This document shows, in pieces, positions 29,903 through 38,787 of a stretch of DNA of 55,428 nucleotides. Under the pieces are notes generated by a model that was given only the letters and a program-made list of their open reading frames with translations, did not search any database and was not told the DNA's origin. Where the stretch lies: contig JAHFRD010000020.1 of assembly GCA_023258975.1 (NCBI GenBank), positions 1 to 55,428 on the forward strand, read 5' to 3'. Both the position numbers and the translations under genes were made by a program. Positions within the stretch are counted from its first letter, which is position 1, and every line of letters starts with the position of its first letter. The DNA is from Hydrogenophilales bacterium (GTDB taxonomy: Bacteria; Pseudomonadota; Gammaproteobacteria; Burkholderiales; Thiobacillaceae).

Positions 29903-30883
29903 TTAGTTGCTCGCGGGTGCGGCGACGACTGCGGGGGCGGACGCGGCCGGCTGCTTGCCACCACCCAGACCCCAGACATAGGCGGCCAGGAGGTGGATCT
30001 TGGAGTCATTCAAGACGCCACCCGAGGCATGCGACTGAGCGGGCATGCCACCCTTGCGGCCCTTGATGATGCTTTGCGCGATGGCGGATTCGCTGCCGCC
30101 ATACTGCCAGGCATCATCGGTCAGGTCGGGGAAGCTGGCGGCGGCCATGCCTTTGCCGTTCTCCCCGTGGCAACCCGCGCAAGCGGCAAACTTGGCCTGG
30201 CCAGCGGCGGCCAGAGCCGCGTCATGCGGTTTGCCACCCAGGGACAGGACGTAGTTGGCCACTTCCTTGGCGCCCTGTTCGCCACCCACGGCATCGCCCA
30301 TCGGCGGCATTTCGGCGATACGGCCACCGGAAATGCTGGCCTGGATATCTTCCGGAGTGCCGCCGAACAGCCACTGGGCATCGGTCAGGTTGGGAAAGCC
30401 CTTGCCGCCTTGAGCGCTGGAGCCGTGGCATTGGGAACAGTAGGTCATGAACAGGTTCTGGCCCATTTCCCTGGCTTTGGGGTCGGCGGCCACGGCCATG
30501 ATGCTCTGATTCTTGTAAGGCCCCATCACCTTGTCGAACTCGGCATCGACGGCATCCTTGTCGTCTTTCCATTCCTTGAAGGAGGTCCAGCCCAGGGTGC
30601 CGGCGTACTTGCCCATGCCCGGGTAAAGCACCAGGTAACCGATGCCGAAAAAGATCAGGCCGTAGAACATCCACATCCACCAGCGCGGCAGCGGGTTGTT
30701 GAGTTCCTGCAGATCGCCATCCCAGGTGGGGGCCATCATTTCAGCCTGTTCGCCTTCGGCGAGCTTCTTGGTGGTCTGGCTCGAAAGCAGCCAGAGAGAG
30801 AAAAGAATGCCGAGTACCGTGAATGCGGCAACGTAGTAATGCCAGAACTCACTGAAAAAATCTGATCCCGCGAAATCGATCAT
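29903..30883 (-). CDS. ccoP: cbb3-type cytochrome c oxidase subunit III (CcoP)
   Basis: This 326-residue dihaem cytochrome c has an N-terminal membrane helix (about residues 10-33; YYVAAFTVLGILFSLWLL) and a second one after PRWWMWMFYGLIFFGIGYLV. Two periplasmic cytochrome domains follow, with CSQCH and CAGCH haem motifs and downstream Met ligands in EMPPMGD and GMPAQS. The extra N-terminal helix makes it the longer, CcoQ-fused-like form, even though a separate ccoQ is also present. It passes electrons to CcoO/CcoN. Confidence 0.92.
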   Translation of the reverse strand: MIDFAGSDFFSEFWHYYVAAFTVLGILFSLWLLSSQTTKKLAEGEQAEMMAPTWDGDLQELNNPLPRWWMWMFYGLIFFGIGYLVLYPGMGKYAGTLGWTSFKEWKDDKDAVDAEFDKVMGPYKNQSIMAVAADPKAREMGQNLFMTYCSQCHGSSAQGGKGFPNLTDAQWLFGGTPEDIQASISGGRIAEMPPMGDAVGGEQGAKEVANYVLSLGGKPHDAALAAAGQAKFAACAGCHGENGKGMAAASFPDLTDDAWQYGGSESAIAQSIIKGRKGGMPAQSHASGGVLNDSKIHLLAAYVWGLGGGKQPAASAPAVVAAPASN

Positions 30884-30895
30884 GTTGTGTGTCTC

Positions 30896-31063
30896 CTAGT
30901 CTGTGCGGCGTTTGCCGGCACCCTCGGCGTCTTCCTGGAAGGGAAGGTTGCCGGCGTCCTCGAATTTCTGCTTGTTGTCGCGCTTGAACACCCACCAGAG
31001 GATGGCGATGAACAGCAGGAAGAAGAGGACGGTTACCACCGAGCTGAGGGTGCCGACGTCCAT
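30896..31063 (-). CDS. ccoQ: cbb3-type oxidase subunit CcoQ
   Basis: This 55-residue protein has one membrane helix (about residues 7-30; VVTVLFFLLFIAILWWVF) followed by a charged tail, KRDNKQKFEDAGNLPF. That is the CcoQ/FixQ pattern. It lies between ccoO and ccoP with a one-base gap to the ccoO stop and 12 bases to ccoP. CcoQ stabilises the oxidase complex. Confidence 0.88.
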   Translation of the reverse strand: MDVGTLSSVVTVLFFLLFIAILWWVFKRDNKQKFEDAGNLPFQEDAEGAGKRRTD

Positions 31064-31064
31064 G

Positions 31065-31676
31065 TCACTGTGCCTTCGGTGCGGAAGTGCCGAGCACCTG
31101 CAGGTAGGCGATGAGGGCGTTCATTTCCGTCTTGCCTTGCAGCATGGCGGGTGCCTCGGCGATTTCCTGCTCCGTATAGCCATGACCGACGATGTTCAGC
31201 GTCTTCATCTTGGCCTGGATATTGGCGACATCCGCCGGTGCGTCGGCCAGCCAGAAATAGGCGGGCATGTTGGATTCCGGCACCACATCACGCGGGTTCA
31301 TCATGTGGGTGTAGTGCCAGTCATCCGAGTAACGCCCGCCGACACGGTGCAGATCCGGGCCGGTGCGCTTGGAGCCCCACTGGAACGGACGGTCGTAGAC
31401 AAACTCGCCGGCCACGGAGAAGTGGCCATAGCGTTCGGTCTCGGCACGGAACGGACGCACCATCTGGGAGTGGCAGTTGTAGCAGCCTTCCCGAATGTAG
31501 ATGTCGCGGCCGGTGAGTTGCAGCGCGTTGTAGGGCTTGAGGCCCGGCACGGCTTCCGTGGTCGATTTCTGGAAGAACAGCGGCACGATCTGGACCAGAC
31601 CGCCGATGGACACGACGATGAACGTCAGGACCATCAGCCAGCCGATGTTCTTTTCTAGAGCCTTGTGAGAAAACAT
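31065..31676 (-). CDS. ccoO: cbb3-type cytochrome c oxidase subunit II (CcoO)
   Basis: This 203-residue monohaem cytochrome c has an N-terminal anchor (about residues 12-35), then the haem motif [12 protein letters not shown] and the Met ligand near [15 protein letters not shown]. It takes electrons from CcoP and hands them to the haem b of CcoN. It follows ccoN after 18 bases with GGAGAGA as ribosome binding site. Confidence 0.95.
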   Translation of the reverse strand: MFSHKALEKNIGWLMVLTFIVVSIGGLVQIVPLFFQKSTTEAVPGLKPYNALQLTGRDIYIREGCYNCHSQMVRPFRAETERYGHFSVAGEFVYDRPFQWGSKRTGPDLHRVGGRYSDDWHYTHMMNPRDVVPESNMPAYFWLADAPADVANIQAKMKTLNIVGHGYTEQEIAEAPAMLQGKTEMNALIAYLQVLGTSAPKAQ

Positions 31677-31694
31677 GCGATCTCTCCTTGTCCG

Positions 31695-33140
31695 TTAAGC
31701 CGCGACGGCTTCGGGGATGCGGGCGTCGTTGACGGCCTTGCCGGCGGCGACGGTCTTCCACACGTTGTAAGCCATCAGCAGCATGCCCGCGAAGAACATG
31801 ACGCCGCCGATCAGGCGAATCGTATAGAAGGGATACATGGCGGCCACGGACTGGGCAAAGCTGTAGGTCAGCGTGCCGTCCGCGTTGGTCGCGCGCCACA
31901 TCAGGCCTTGCGCCACACCGGCGATCCACATCGCGGCGATATAGAGCACCACGCCGATGGTCGACCACCAGAAGTGCACGTTGATCAGCTTCACGCTGTG
32001 CATCTCTTCACGGCCGAAAAGGCGCGGGATGAGGTGGTACAGGGAGCCGATCGAGATCATCGCCACCCAGCCGAGGGAGCCGGAATGGACGTGGGCGATA
32101 TTCCACTCGGTATAGTGGGACAGGGCGTTCACGGTCTTCACGGACATCATCGGGCCTTCGAAGGTCGACATGCCATAGAAGGACAGGGCGGTGATCAGGA
32201 ACTTCAGGATCGGGTCGGTACGCAGCTTATGCCAGGCGCCGGACAGGGTCATGATGCCATTCAGCATGCCGCCCCAGGAGGGTGCGATCAGCATCAACGA
32301 GAACACCATGCCCAGGGACTGCACCCAGTCGGGCAGCGCGGTATACAGCAGATGGTGCGGGCCGGCCCACATGTAAATGAAGTTCAGCGCCCAGAAATGG
32401 ACGATGGACAGGCGGTAGGAGAAGATCGGGCGGCCGGCCTGCTTGGGAACGAAGTAATACATCATGCCCAGGAAGGCGGTGGTCAGGAAGAAGCCCACCG
32501 CGTTATGGCCATACCACCACTGCACCATGGCGTCATGCACGCCTGCATAAGCCGAGTACGACTTCAGCCAGGAACCGCCGGCCAGAGCCCAGGGCAGCTC
32601 GGCGCTGTTGACCAGATGCAGCAGGGCGATGGTGATGATGTAGGCGCCGAAGAACCAGTTGGCCACATAGATGTGCTTGGTCTTGCGGATGATGATGGTG
32701 CCCAGGAAGAGCACGGCATAAGCCACCCAGACCACGGTGATCAGCAGGTCGATGGGCCACTCCAGTTCGGCATACTCCTTGCCGGTGGTGAGTCCCATGG
32801 GCAGCGAGATCGCCGCCAGCAGGATGACCAATTGCCAACCCCAGAACACGAAGGAAGCCAGGCCGTCAGAGAGCAGACGGGTCTGGCAGGTACGCTGCAC
32901 GACATACAGCGAGGTCGCGAAAAGTGCTGAACCACCGAAAGCGAAAATAACCGCATTGGTATGCAGTGGGCGGATTCGCCCGTATGAAAGGTACGGAGCC
33001 AGGGGCCCCAGGGCTTCGGTGAGTGTGGGCCAGATGAGTTGAGCGGCAAGAATGACGCCCACCAACATCCCGACAATTCCCCATACAACAGTCATTATGG
33101 CGAACTGGCGGACGACCTTGTAGTTGTATGTTGCTTCCAT
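31695..33140 (-). CDS. ccoN: cbb3-type cytochrome c oxidase subunit I (CcoN)
   Basis: This 481-residue haem-copper oxidase catalytic subunit has about 12 membrane helices. Visible signatures include [20 protein letters not shown] (haem b ligand His), [20 protein letters not shown] (Cu-B region), [19 protein letters not shown] and [20 protein letters not shown]. It reduces O2 with high affinity under low oxygen. The frame continues 30 codons upstream, but ATG 33140-33138 has GGAGACCC before it and gives the normal [13 protein letters not shown] beginning. An FNR-type box lies 77-90 bases upstream. Confidence 0.95.
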   Translation of the reverse strand: MEATYNYKVVRQFAIMTVVWGIVGMLVGVILAAQLIWPTLTEALGPLAPYLSYGRIRPLHTNAVIFAFGGSALFATSLYVVQRTCQTRLLSDGLASFVFWGWQLVILLAAISLPMGLTTGKEYAELEWPIDLLITVVWVAYAVLFLGTIIIRKTKHIYVANWFFGAYIITIALLHLVNSAELPWALAGGSWLKSYSAYAGVHDAMVQWWYGHNAVGFFLTTAFLGMMYYFVPKQAGRPIFSYRLSIVHFWALNFIYMWAGPHHLLYTALPDWVQSLGMVFSLMLIAPSWGGMLNGIMTLSGAWHKLRTDPILKFLITALSFYGMSTFEGPMMSVKTVNALSHYTEWNIAHVHSGSLGWVAMISIGSLYHLIPRLFGREEMHSVKLINVHFWWSTIGVVLYIAAMWIAGVAQGLMWRATNADGTLTYSFAQSVAAMYPFYTIRLIGGVMFFAGMLLMAYNVWKTVAAGKAVNDARIPEAVAA

Positions 33141-33216
33141 ACGGGTCTCCTTCGCAGTTAAGGCTGGGTCTAAAAATGAACGCCGAAAAATCGACGGGCG
33201 AATCCTATTTACCGGC

Positions 33217-33230
33217 TTGATTAAAGTCAA
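33217..33230 (-). promoter_or_regulatory. FNR/Anr-type box upstream of ccoN
   Basis: TTGATTAAAGTCAA matches the FNR consensus TTGAT-N4-ATCAA with one difference. It overlaps the last codons of ccoS and lies about 77 bases before the ccoN start, where an oxygen-sensing activator is expected. FNR/Anr control of ccoNOQP is well established in other bacteria. Confidence 0.7.
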
Positions 33231-33424
33231 TGGACATTGCTGTCCGATTTTTCCCGCGCGGCGGGTTTGTTCAAGAGCGATGCCGGTTCGTCGTCCATGA
33301 GAATGCGGTGCGCCGGGCCTTCCATGTCTTCGAACTGCCCACTCTTGACGGCCCAGAGAAAGACGTAGGCGATGACCGCCACGAAGACCAGGCTGAGCGG
33401 GATGAGGAGATAGAGGATGTCCAT
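33227..33424 (-). CDS. ccoS: cbb3 oxidase maturation protein CcoS
   Basis: This 65-residue protein begins with one helix ([20 protein letters not shown]) and continues with [20 protein letters not shown], the CcoS signature. CcoS is needed for cofactor insertion into the cbb3 oxidase. It normally follows the copper pump gene ccoI; here it precedes ccoN and no ccoI is present in the window. Confidence 0.88.
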   Translation of the reverse strand: MDILYLLIPLSLVFVAVIAYVFLWAVKSGQFEDMEGPAHRILMDDEPASLLNKPAAREKSDSNVH

Positions 33425-33834
33425 GGGGTCAGTCGATGATGGATGTGGCCGGATGATGCATTTTGCGTGTCTCCCTTTGGTGGCGCGGCATCTTAGTCAT
33501 AGGAAACATTTCGCGAAAATAAAAAAAGCTTATGGGTGGCGTGGGCCGTGCCTTGTGGGACGAAGAACACGGCACACTGAACTTCATGCGATATCGGGCC
33601 ACTTCGTTGAAGTTGCCTTTCCGGTATCTGGAGAGCCTTCTGGAAGACGGTGCTGGTGGTGCGTAAATGTTGCTGTGCTGGAGCGGGGGGGCAGAGAGTG
33701 GTGTGTGCCGAAAAGTAAAGGTGTCGGAAATTCTTACTTTACTATTTCGCCTGCTTGCGTTGGTTGCTTTTCCTGCTTGTTATTGGTTATTAACTCGTTG
33801 TTCTGTATACGTGTTTGTCGTGATAACTGGATGT
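33425..33834. other. Intergenic region between ccoS and the PEP-CTERM gene
   Basis: About 410 bases between divergent genes. I see no convincing protein. It must hold the ccoS promoter, and its right end runs into the sigma-54-type promoter of the PEP-CTERM gene. The right half is AT-richer. Confidence 0.4.
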
Positions 33835-33850
33835 TGGCATGAGTTGTGCT
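33835..33850 (+). promoter_or_regulatory. Sigma-54-type promoter of the PEP-CTERM gene
   Basis: TGGCATGAGTTGTGCT places GG and GC exactly 10 bases apart, as in the -24/-12 consensus TGGCAC-N5-TTGCW, with one mismatch in each half. Transcription would start near 33861, about 75 bases before the ATG. PEP-CTERM genes are known targets of PrsK/PrsR/RpoN. Confidence 0.65.
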
Positions 33851-33934
33851 TATGGTTGTGCACCGCGCAATGCGATGGATCGTTTACAGAGCTGTGCCGA
33901 CCTTATGACCGAAGTCTCGATAGGAGTGACTGTG

Positions 33935-34708
33935 ATGAAACGCAAGATTTTGAATAGCCTGGTTGGCGTGGCCATGCTGGGTTCCGCAGCTAGTGCCAAT
34001 GCTTTCTTTTTCTCATCCACATCTGATCTCAACGGTACCACCGTGGCCGTGAGCGGACTTGATACCAACCCGAGCAACAATTTCAATATGAGTTTTACGC
34101 TGAAGTCGGGTGACAAGATGGATGTCGACATCTTCTCCGAGGCATACCATTTGTATGCAACCGGGGGCCTTGGTTTTGAGTACGACCCAACACACGCGGG
34201 CCTGGATTTTGTCAGGAATTACACGGACAGGCAGGTTTTCGCTGGCGTGATGAACGTGTCTACGACGGGTACGACGCCGGATATCATTGACTACGCGACC
34301 ACCACCGGCATCTTGGGTGGTACCGTCTCGGTCTCTTACGATGGTACGTTCTCGGATTTCCCGTTGCTCGGCGTTTCCGGTACGGGGGCTGGTACATTCA
34401 ATATGACATGGGGCTACAACGGTACGACCAAGGTTCTTGGATTTACCATGACGGAGTCCGGTCTTAGCGGTTGGAGCGGTTTTGAGGCCGCGCTCCGCGA
34501 GTTTTCCAAGTCCATTACCGGTTCCTACCAGACTGCATTTGCCACGAAGGCGTACATGGGTGCTACCACGCTGACCCTGGGTGGGAGTCCTACCGCTTCG
34601 ACTGATACCACTACTTTCAAGGTACAGGCTGTCCCCGAACCTGCCGCCTTGGCATTGCTGGGTATCGGCTTTGCTGGTCTTGGCTTCATGCGTCGCCGTA
34701 AGGCTTGA
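33935..34708 (+). CDS. PEP-CTERM sorting domain protein
   Basis: This 257-residue exported protein has a signal peptide (MKRKILNSLVGVAMLGSAAS…, cut near ANA), a beta-rich, Thr/Gly/Ser/Asp-rich body, and a C-terminal sorting signal of VPEPAALALLGIGFAGLGF plus MRRRKA. The PEP motif, short hydrophobic helix and basic tail are what exosortase XrtA cleaves. The mature protein is probably released to the surface or exopolysaccharide matrix. ATG 33935 was chosen because AGGAGTGAC lies upstream and the signal peptide follows directly. There is no enzyme motif. In flocculating betaproteobacteria such proteins promote aggregation. It has a sigma-54-type promoter in front and a strong terminator behind. 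Confidence 0.88.
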   Translation: MKRKILNSLVGVAMLGSAASANAFFFSSTSDLNGTTVAVSGLDTNPSNNFNMSFTLKSGDKMDVDIFSEAYHLYATGGLGFEYDPTHAGLDFVRNYTDRQVFAGVMNVSTTGTTPDIIDYATTTGILGGTVSVSYDGTFSDFPLLGVSGTGAGTFNMTWGYNGTTKVLGFTMTESGLSGWSGFEAALREFSKSITGSYQTAFATKAYMGATTLTLGGSPTASTDTTTFKVQAVPEPAALALLGIGFAGLGFMRRRKA

Positions 34709-34732
34709 AGGCTGTCGGTTTTTTTTACAGTC

Positions 34733-34764
34733 AAAACAGCGGTCTCAGACCGCTGTTTTTTTTT
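34733..34764 (+). terminator. Terminator of the PEP-CTERM gene
   Basis: AAAACAGCGGTCT and AGACCGCTGTTTT are inverse copies around a tight loop, followed by a run of T. Confidence 0.88.
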
Positions 34765-34866
34765 GTCTTCTTGTATAAGTGCTGGCCTGTCGGCGCCACT
34801 TACACCTTTGTTCCGGGTGTGTTTGGCGGTAACCGCAAGCCATTGATATGCCGGCACCTGAGATAC

Positions 34867-34882
34867 TGGCAAGAACCTTGCT
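34867..34882 (+). promoter_or_regulatory. Sigma-54-type promoter before the EPS genes
   Basis: TGGCAAGAACCTTGCT fits TGGCA-N6-TTGCW with the correct GG-to-GC spacing of 10 bases. The start site would be near 34893, leaving a leader of about 390 bases before the WecA-like gene at 35284. Confidence 0.65.
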
Positions 34883-35283
34883 AGAGATGGTGTGGGTACG
34901 TTTCTTGATTTGGTCTAAGCGTGCTAGTGATCCGTTTTTCTTCGGTAGTAAGCTGCTCTTGGAAGTGGCTCGTCGAACGGTAAGGCGGCTCGGGTGGGCA
35001 CGGTTCGAACTGGGTTACTGCTTCTCTTGGTCGGATCAATGGCGCATTTGTGGGTTGCATTGTTTGCAACACAGGGTGTGCTGCACCGATAATCACCAGC
35101 CGTTGTGGAGAGTGGTTCTTGATGGAATTTCTCAGAATGATACTTGTCGGTTTTGGGGATGCCGAGTTTGAGGTGGTCGGCGAAATGGCACTCCAGCCAG
35201 TTCTCGTAACCCTGGTATTGCGCGCGCTGGATGCCACGGGTGCTTTCACAAATAACAACGCACTATTGCGGGCAAGGTAAACA
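34883..35283 (+). other. Long untranslated leader of the EPS operon
   Basis: About 400 bases with no convincing gene; a 107-codon frame starting near 34848 is Cys/Trp-rich and unlike a protein. It contains local self-complementary sequence such as GTTGCATTGTTTGCAAC at about 35053. It may be an RNA leader, but no known riboswitch was recognised. Confidence 0.35.
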
Positions 35284-36783
35284 ATGATGTCCTTGGCAGT
35301 TTTGTTCGGGCTTGGTTTGGTTCTCTCCGGGATCGCTATCGGTATCGGGATTCCGCTTTCGCATCGTTTAGGGGTGGTCGATCGTCCTGGAGGGCACAAG
35401 CTACACGATCACAGCACACCTTTTGTGGGTGGTGTTGGGGTCTTTCTGGCACTGATCGGCACATTGCTGGCCTCCGGCTATTTTAGTGTCGCGCCGACAG
35501 TTCAATGGCTGGCGGTCGCAATCGGTGGCTCCGTCATGTTTGTGACGGGGATGATTGATGACATTCTCCACCTGAGTTTCAAGGTACGTTTCCTGATCCA
35601 GGCCTGTGTGGCGCTGGTGATGGCGCTGGTTGGGGGGGTAGTTCTGTCCGATCTCGGGCAACTGGTCTTTGGGCAGACGCTTGAGCTCGGCATTCTGGCG
35701 CTTCCTTTCACGCTGTTCGCCACCATCGGCGTCATCAATGCCCTGAACATGATCGATGGCATAGACGGACTTTCCGGTTCGGTTTCTCTGGTTAGTCTGT
35801 TCTTGTTGTCCATGGTCGCGTTTGCGGGTGGTGCCTGGGACTATTCGATACTTGCGGCTGGGTTGCTGGGGGGCGTGGCGGGATTCCTCTATTTCAACAT
35901 GCGTTACCTGTCGCACCGCCGCGCGCGGGTGTTCATGGGTGACAACGGCAGCATGTTGCTCGGGTACCTTTTTGCCTGGATGCTCATTGCCCTTTCGCAG
36001 AAGCCGGTTCGGGTGATTACGCCGGTCACGGCGTTATGGCTGTTTTCCATTCCGCTCATGGATACCCTGGGTGTCATGTTGCGCAGGCTCTGGCTCGGAA
36101 AATCGCCCTTTCGCCCGGATCGGCACCACTTGCATCATCTGTTCATTCGGGCTGGCTTCCGAGTACAGGACATCGTCTATGCGATTGCCTTGATCCATCT
36201 CGCTTTGGGAGTCATCGGGATCGTCGGTATGCGGATGGGGGTTTCGCAGGGCGTGATGCTCCTGGTCTTTCTGCTGATATTTTCAGCTTATTTCTATCTC
36301 ATCCTGCGTCCCTGGCGTTTCGTACCCTCACTGAGACGCCTGCATACCCTGCTGGGGCTGACTTCTCCCGAGACGCGCGGTGTGTTTCTCGGCAATTGCG
36401 CGTTTGAAAGTGCTTACCTTCTTATTGATGGTCTTGCCGAAGAGATGAAGTCGCGCGATGACTATCGGCTACATGTCTACCAAGCCGAGCGTGAAGGGCG
36501 TCAGGATCGCTATGTCTATGCCGTGCTCGAAATCCTGAATGAGGATACGGAGTCCTCCGTGGAAGAAATCAAGGGTCTGGTGGCGAAGTTGAAGAAAAGT
36601 TTCAAGGGGAAAGCGGGCATACGCGTACGCCAGTTTCTCATCAGGAATGGAGCCAATGATCGCAGGGTGGGATCCAAGCACATCACCCAGAATCTCAGGA
36701 ACACGGATCGGCGTTCGAAGCATCACAAAAAACTGATTCACTCCGCGCATGGCATCAGTCAGCCCCTTGCGGTCATGGCATGA
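35284..36783 (+). CDS. WecA-like undecaprenyl-phosphate sugar-1-phosphate transferase with C-terminal extension
   Basis: This 499-residue polytopic membrane enzyme of the MraY/WecA family couples a UDP-N-acetylhexosamine phosphate to undecaprenyl phosphate, starting polysaccharide repeat units. About ten helices occupy residues 1-345. Family motifs are FVTGMIDDILHLSFKVR (Mg-binding Asp pair), INALNMIDGIDGLSG, VFMGDNGSMLLG and RPDRHHLHHLFIRAGF (His loop). About 150 hydrophilic residues after SLRRLHTLLGL are not part of the usual enzyme; they end in a basic stretch, NTDRRSKHHKK. It heads the second EPS operon, with a sigma-54-type promoter about 400 bases upstream, and wzb follows after 23 bases. 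Confidence 0.88.
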   Translation: MMSLAVLFGLGLVLSGIAIGIGIPLSHRLGVVDRPGGHKLHDHSTPFVGGVGVFLALIGTLLASGYFSVAPTVQWLAVAIGGSVMFVTGMIDDILHLSFKVRFLIQACVALVMALVGGVVLSDLGQLVFGQTLELGILALPFTLFATIGVINALNMIDGIDGLSGSVSLVSLFLLSMVAFAGGAWDYSILAAGLLGGVAGFLYFNMRYLSHRRARVFMGDNGSMLLGYLFAWMLIALSQKPVRVITPVTALWLFSIPLMDTLGVMLRRLWLGKSPFRPDRHHLHHLFIRAGFRVQDIVYAIALIHLALGVIGIVGMRMGVSQGVMLLVFLLIFSAYFYLILRPWRFVPSLRRLHTLLGLTSPETRGVFLGNCAFESAYLLIDGLAEEMKSRDDYRLHVYQAEREGRQDRYVYAVLEILNEDTESSVEEIKGLVAKLKKSFKGKAGIRVRQFLIRNGANDRRVGSKHITQNLRNTDRRSKHHKKLIHSAHGISQPLAVMA

Positions 36784-36806
36784 CTCACCGGTAACGGGGG
36801 CTAGGT

Positions 36807-37244
36807 TTGTTCGAAAGGATTCTTGTTTTATGTACGGGCAACATTTGCCGCAGCCCGATGGCCGAGGCCATGTTGCTGGAAAGAATGCGGATCGCGGGCC
36901 GGACGGTTGAAGTACGTTCCGCTGGCGTCGGCGCCATGCGGAATCACCCCGCCGATGATCCCGCGCGCGCCTTGATGTTGGCCAAGGGGCTGGATATTTC
37001 GCCGCATCGCGCTCAACAGGTAACCCCCGAACTGGCTCGTTGGGCCGACCTTATCCTGGTGATGGAGTCACGGCAGCGTGATGCCATGTTCGATATCGAT
37101 CCGACCGCCCGTGGCAAAACCTATTTGCTTGGGCACTGGATCGGGCGGGAAGTCCCGGATCCCTACAAGCAGCCCGAAAAGGTCTATGCGCAGGCGTTGA
37201 GCCTGATTGAGGAAGGCTTGGAGAGTTGGATGAAGAAGCTGTGA
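36807..37244 (+). CDS. wzb: Low-molecular-weight protein-tyrosine phosphatase (Wzb-like)
   Basis: This 145-residue phosphatase has the catalytic loop VLCTGNICRSPMAEAM near the N-terminus (C-x5-R-S) and the general-acid Asp in EVPDPYKQPE near residue 118. Wzb-type enzymes remove phosphate from the Wzc tyrosine kinase and so regulate polymer export. The start is TTG 36807, since the catalytic loop begins after only eight residues in the family and no ATG is available. It belongs with the Wza- and Wzc-like genes downstream. Confidence 0.9.
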   Translation: MFERILVLCTGNICRSPMAEAMLLERMRIAGRTVEVRSAGVGAMRNHPADDPARALMLAKGLDISPHRAQQVTPELARWADLILVMESRQRDAMFDIDPTARGKTYLLGHWIGREVPDPYKQPEKVYAQALSLIEEGLESWMKKL

Positions 37245-37512
37245 TGCTGTCTGACATATGCAGAGATGTCTGCGGATGACCGGAATCGCGGGGCGCATTG
37301 CGTCTGGTGGTCGGCCCGTTCGGCCCGAGTGGTTCTGTAAATTGCTGGTCAGACTGGTGTGCCACTACAATTCGGCGCCTCTGCGTCCTTTGCATCAGGA
37401 AGAAATGGATTCAAGACACATCTCGCGGCGGCAAGTGTCCATGTGCCAGCCATCGGTAACTCACCGACCAACCACCAGACTGCCGTGATGGCGTATTAGC
37501 AAGGAACACAAG

Positions 37513-38715
37513 ATGCAAGCCCCCACACCGTTTTCAGAAAAATCATGCCGTAGGGCACTACTTGGCGGCACGATTCGCTACCTGCTATTGGCAACCTTGC
37601 TGGCAGTACTGACGGGCTGTGCCCTTATTCCGGGTACGCATACCTACGAGATGCGCGAGCAATCGTCGGTGTCGTTGCCGGTGAAACAGGCCGACGAGGT
37701 AGTTCCCGGCCATGTCAAGGTCAAGGCCATCACCGCCGAGTTGATCATCGATATGGATAAGGCGCAAAAAACCAAGGCACCGGTGAGCAGGGGCGGGCAA
37801 GACAGTGCCACGACCAAGCCCGTGGATACGCCGATGGCCGATTACAAAATCGGCCCTGGCGACATCCTGAACATCACGGTATGGGATCACCCCGAATTGA
37901 CGATCCCCGCTGGTCCGTACCGTACCGCCGACGTATCTGGCAATCTGGTGACCGAGGACGGCACAATTTACTACCCCTATGTCGGTGTCATTCAAGTGGT
38001 GGGCAAGACCGCGCGCCAGGTGCGCGACTTGCTGTCGCAAAAACTTTCCAAGTACATAGAGAAAGTGCAACTTGACGTGCGCATCACCTCCTACCGCAGC
38101 AAGCGTGTCTATGTGGTCGGCGAGGTCAAGGTGCCCGGTCAACAGGAAATCACCGACGTTCCCGCCACCATCCTGGATGCGGTAACCCGCGCCGGCGGAT
38201 TTACGGTGGACTCCGATCACAGCCAGGTACTGCTCACGCGGAGTGGCACCACCTGGCGGGTGGACTTGCAGTCTCTGTATGAAAACGGTGACATTGGACA
38301 GAACGTCAAGTTGGAGCCTGGTGACATCGTCAACGTGCCGGATCGCTCGCTCAACAAGGTATTCGTGCTGGGTGAAGTGCAGAAGCCCGGCTCCTATTTC
38401 ATGAACAAGAAGCGCATTACCCTGGCCGAGGCGCTGGCCGATGCGGGTTATATCAACCAGTTCACCTCCAATCCGAGCTGGATCTTCGTGATGCGAGGCC
38501 AGACTGACAGTCCCGAGTTATTCCACCTGAATTCCAAGTCACCCGATGCCTTGGTGCTGGCGGATCGCTTCCCCCTGCGCCCACGAGACATCGTTTATGT
38601 CGACGCCGCCGAAGTGGCGCGCTGGCAACGTGTGATCAGCAATGTGCTGCCCACCGCCACCATGCTGAATACCATCAGCGGTATCAACTACCCGCTGTTT
38701 GGTGGTCGCCAGTAA
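37513..38715 (+). CDS. wza: Outer-membrane polysaccharide export lipoprotein (Wza-like)
   Basis: This 400-residue lipoprotein has the lipobox LLAVLTGC (Cys near residue 36), after a longer than usual basic N-terminus. The polysaccharide-export domain (YKIGPGDILNITVWDHPEL, VTEDGTIYYPYVGVIQV) is followed by two SLBB domains (VYVVGEVKVPGQ, VFVLGEVQKPGSY). It forms the octameric channel that passes the polymer through the outer membrane, working with the Wzc-like protein at 38788. The start ATG has AAGGAAC upstream. It is 268 bases after wzb, a gap that may contain its own promoter. Confidence 0.92.
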   Translation: MQAPTPFSEKSCRRALLGGTIRYLLLATLLAVLTGCALIPGTHTYEMREQSSVSLPVKQADEVVPGHVKVKAITAELIIDMDKAQKTKAPVSRGGQDSATTKPVDTPMADYKIGPGDILNITVWDHPELTIPAGPYRTADVSGNLVTEDGTIYYPYVGVIQVVGKTARQVRDLLSQKLSKYIEKVQLDVRITSYRSKRVYVVGEVKVPGQQEITDVPATILDAVTRAGGFTVDSDHSQVLLTRSGTTWRVDLQSLYENGDIGQNVKLEPGDIVNVPDRSLNKVFVLGEVQKPGSYFMNKKRITLAEALADAGYINQFTSNPSWIFVMRGQTDSPELFHLNSKSPDALVLADRFPLRPRDIVYVDAAEVARWQRVISNVLPTATMLNTISGINYPLFGGRQ

Positions 38716-38787
38716 TGCATCACTTGACCTAACTGCGTAGCCAGCCAGCCGCAGACAACAGATAACAACTCAGCCACAGCCAACCTT

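Noticed and set aside
31665-32930. Plus-strand open frame (421 codons) opposite ccoO and ccoN
   Set aside because: Antisense shadow of ccoN with no domain signature.
34848-35171. Open frame of 107 codons in the EPS leader
   Set aside because: Cys- and Trp-rich, no ribosome binding site of note and no resemblance to a protein; its first codons precede the proposed start of transcription.
37325-37345. Possible sigma-54 promoter before the Wza-like gene (TGGTTCTGTAAATTGCT)
   Set aside because: The GG-to-GC spacing is one base too long and the -24 half is poor.
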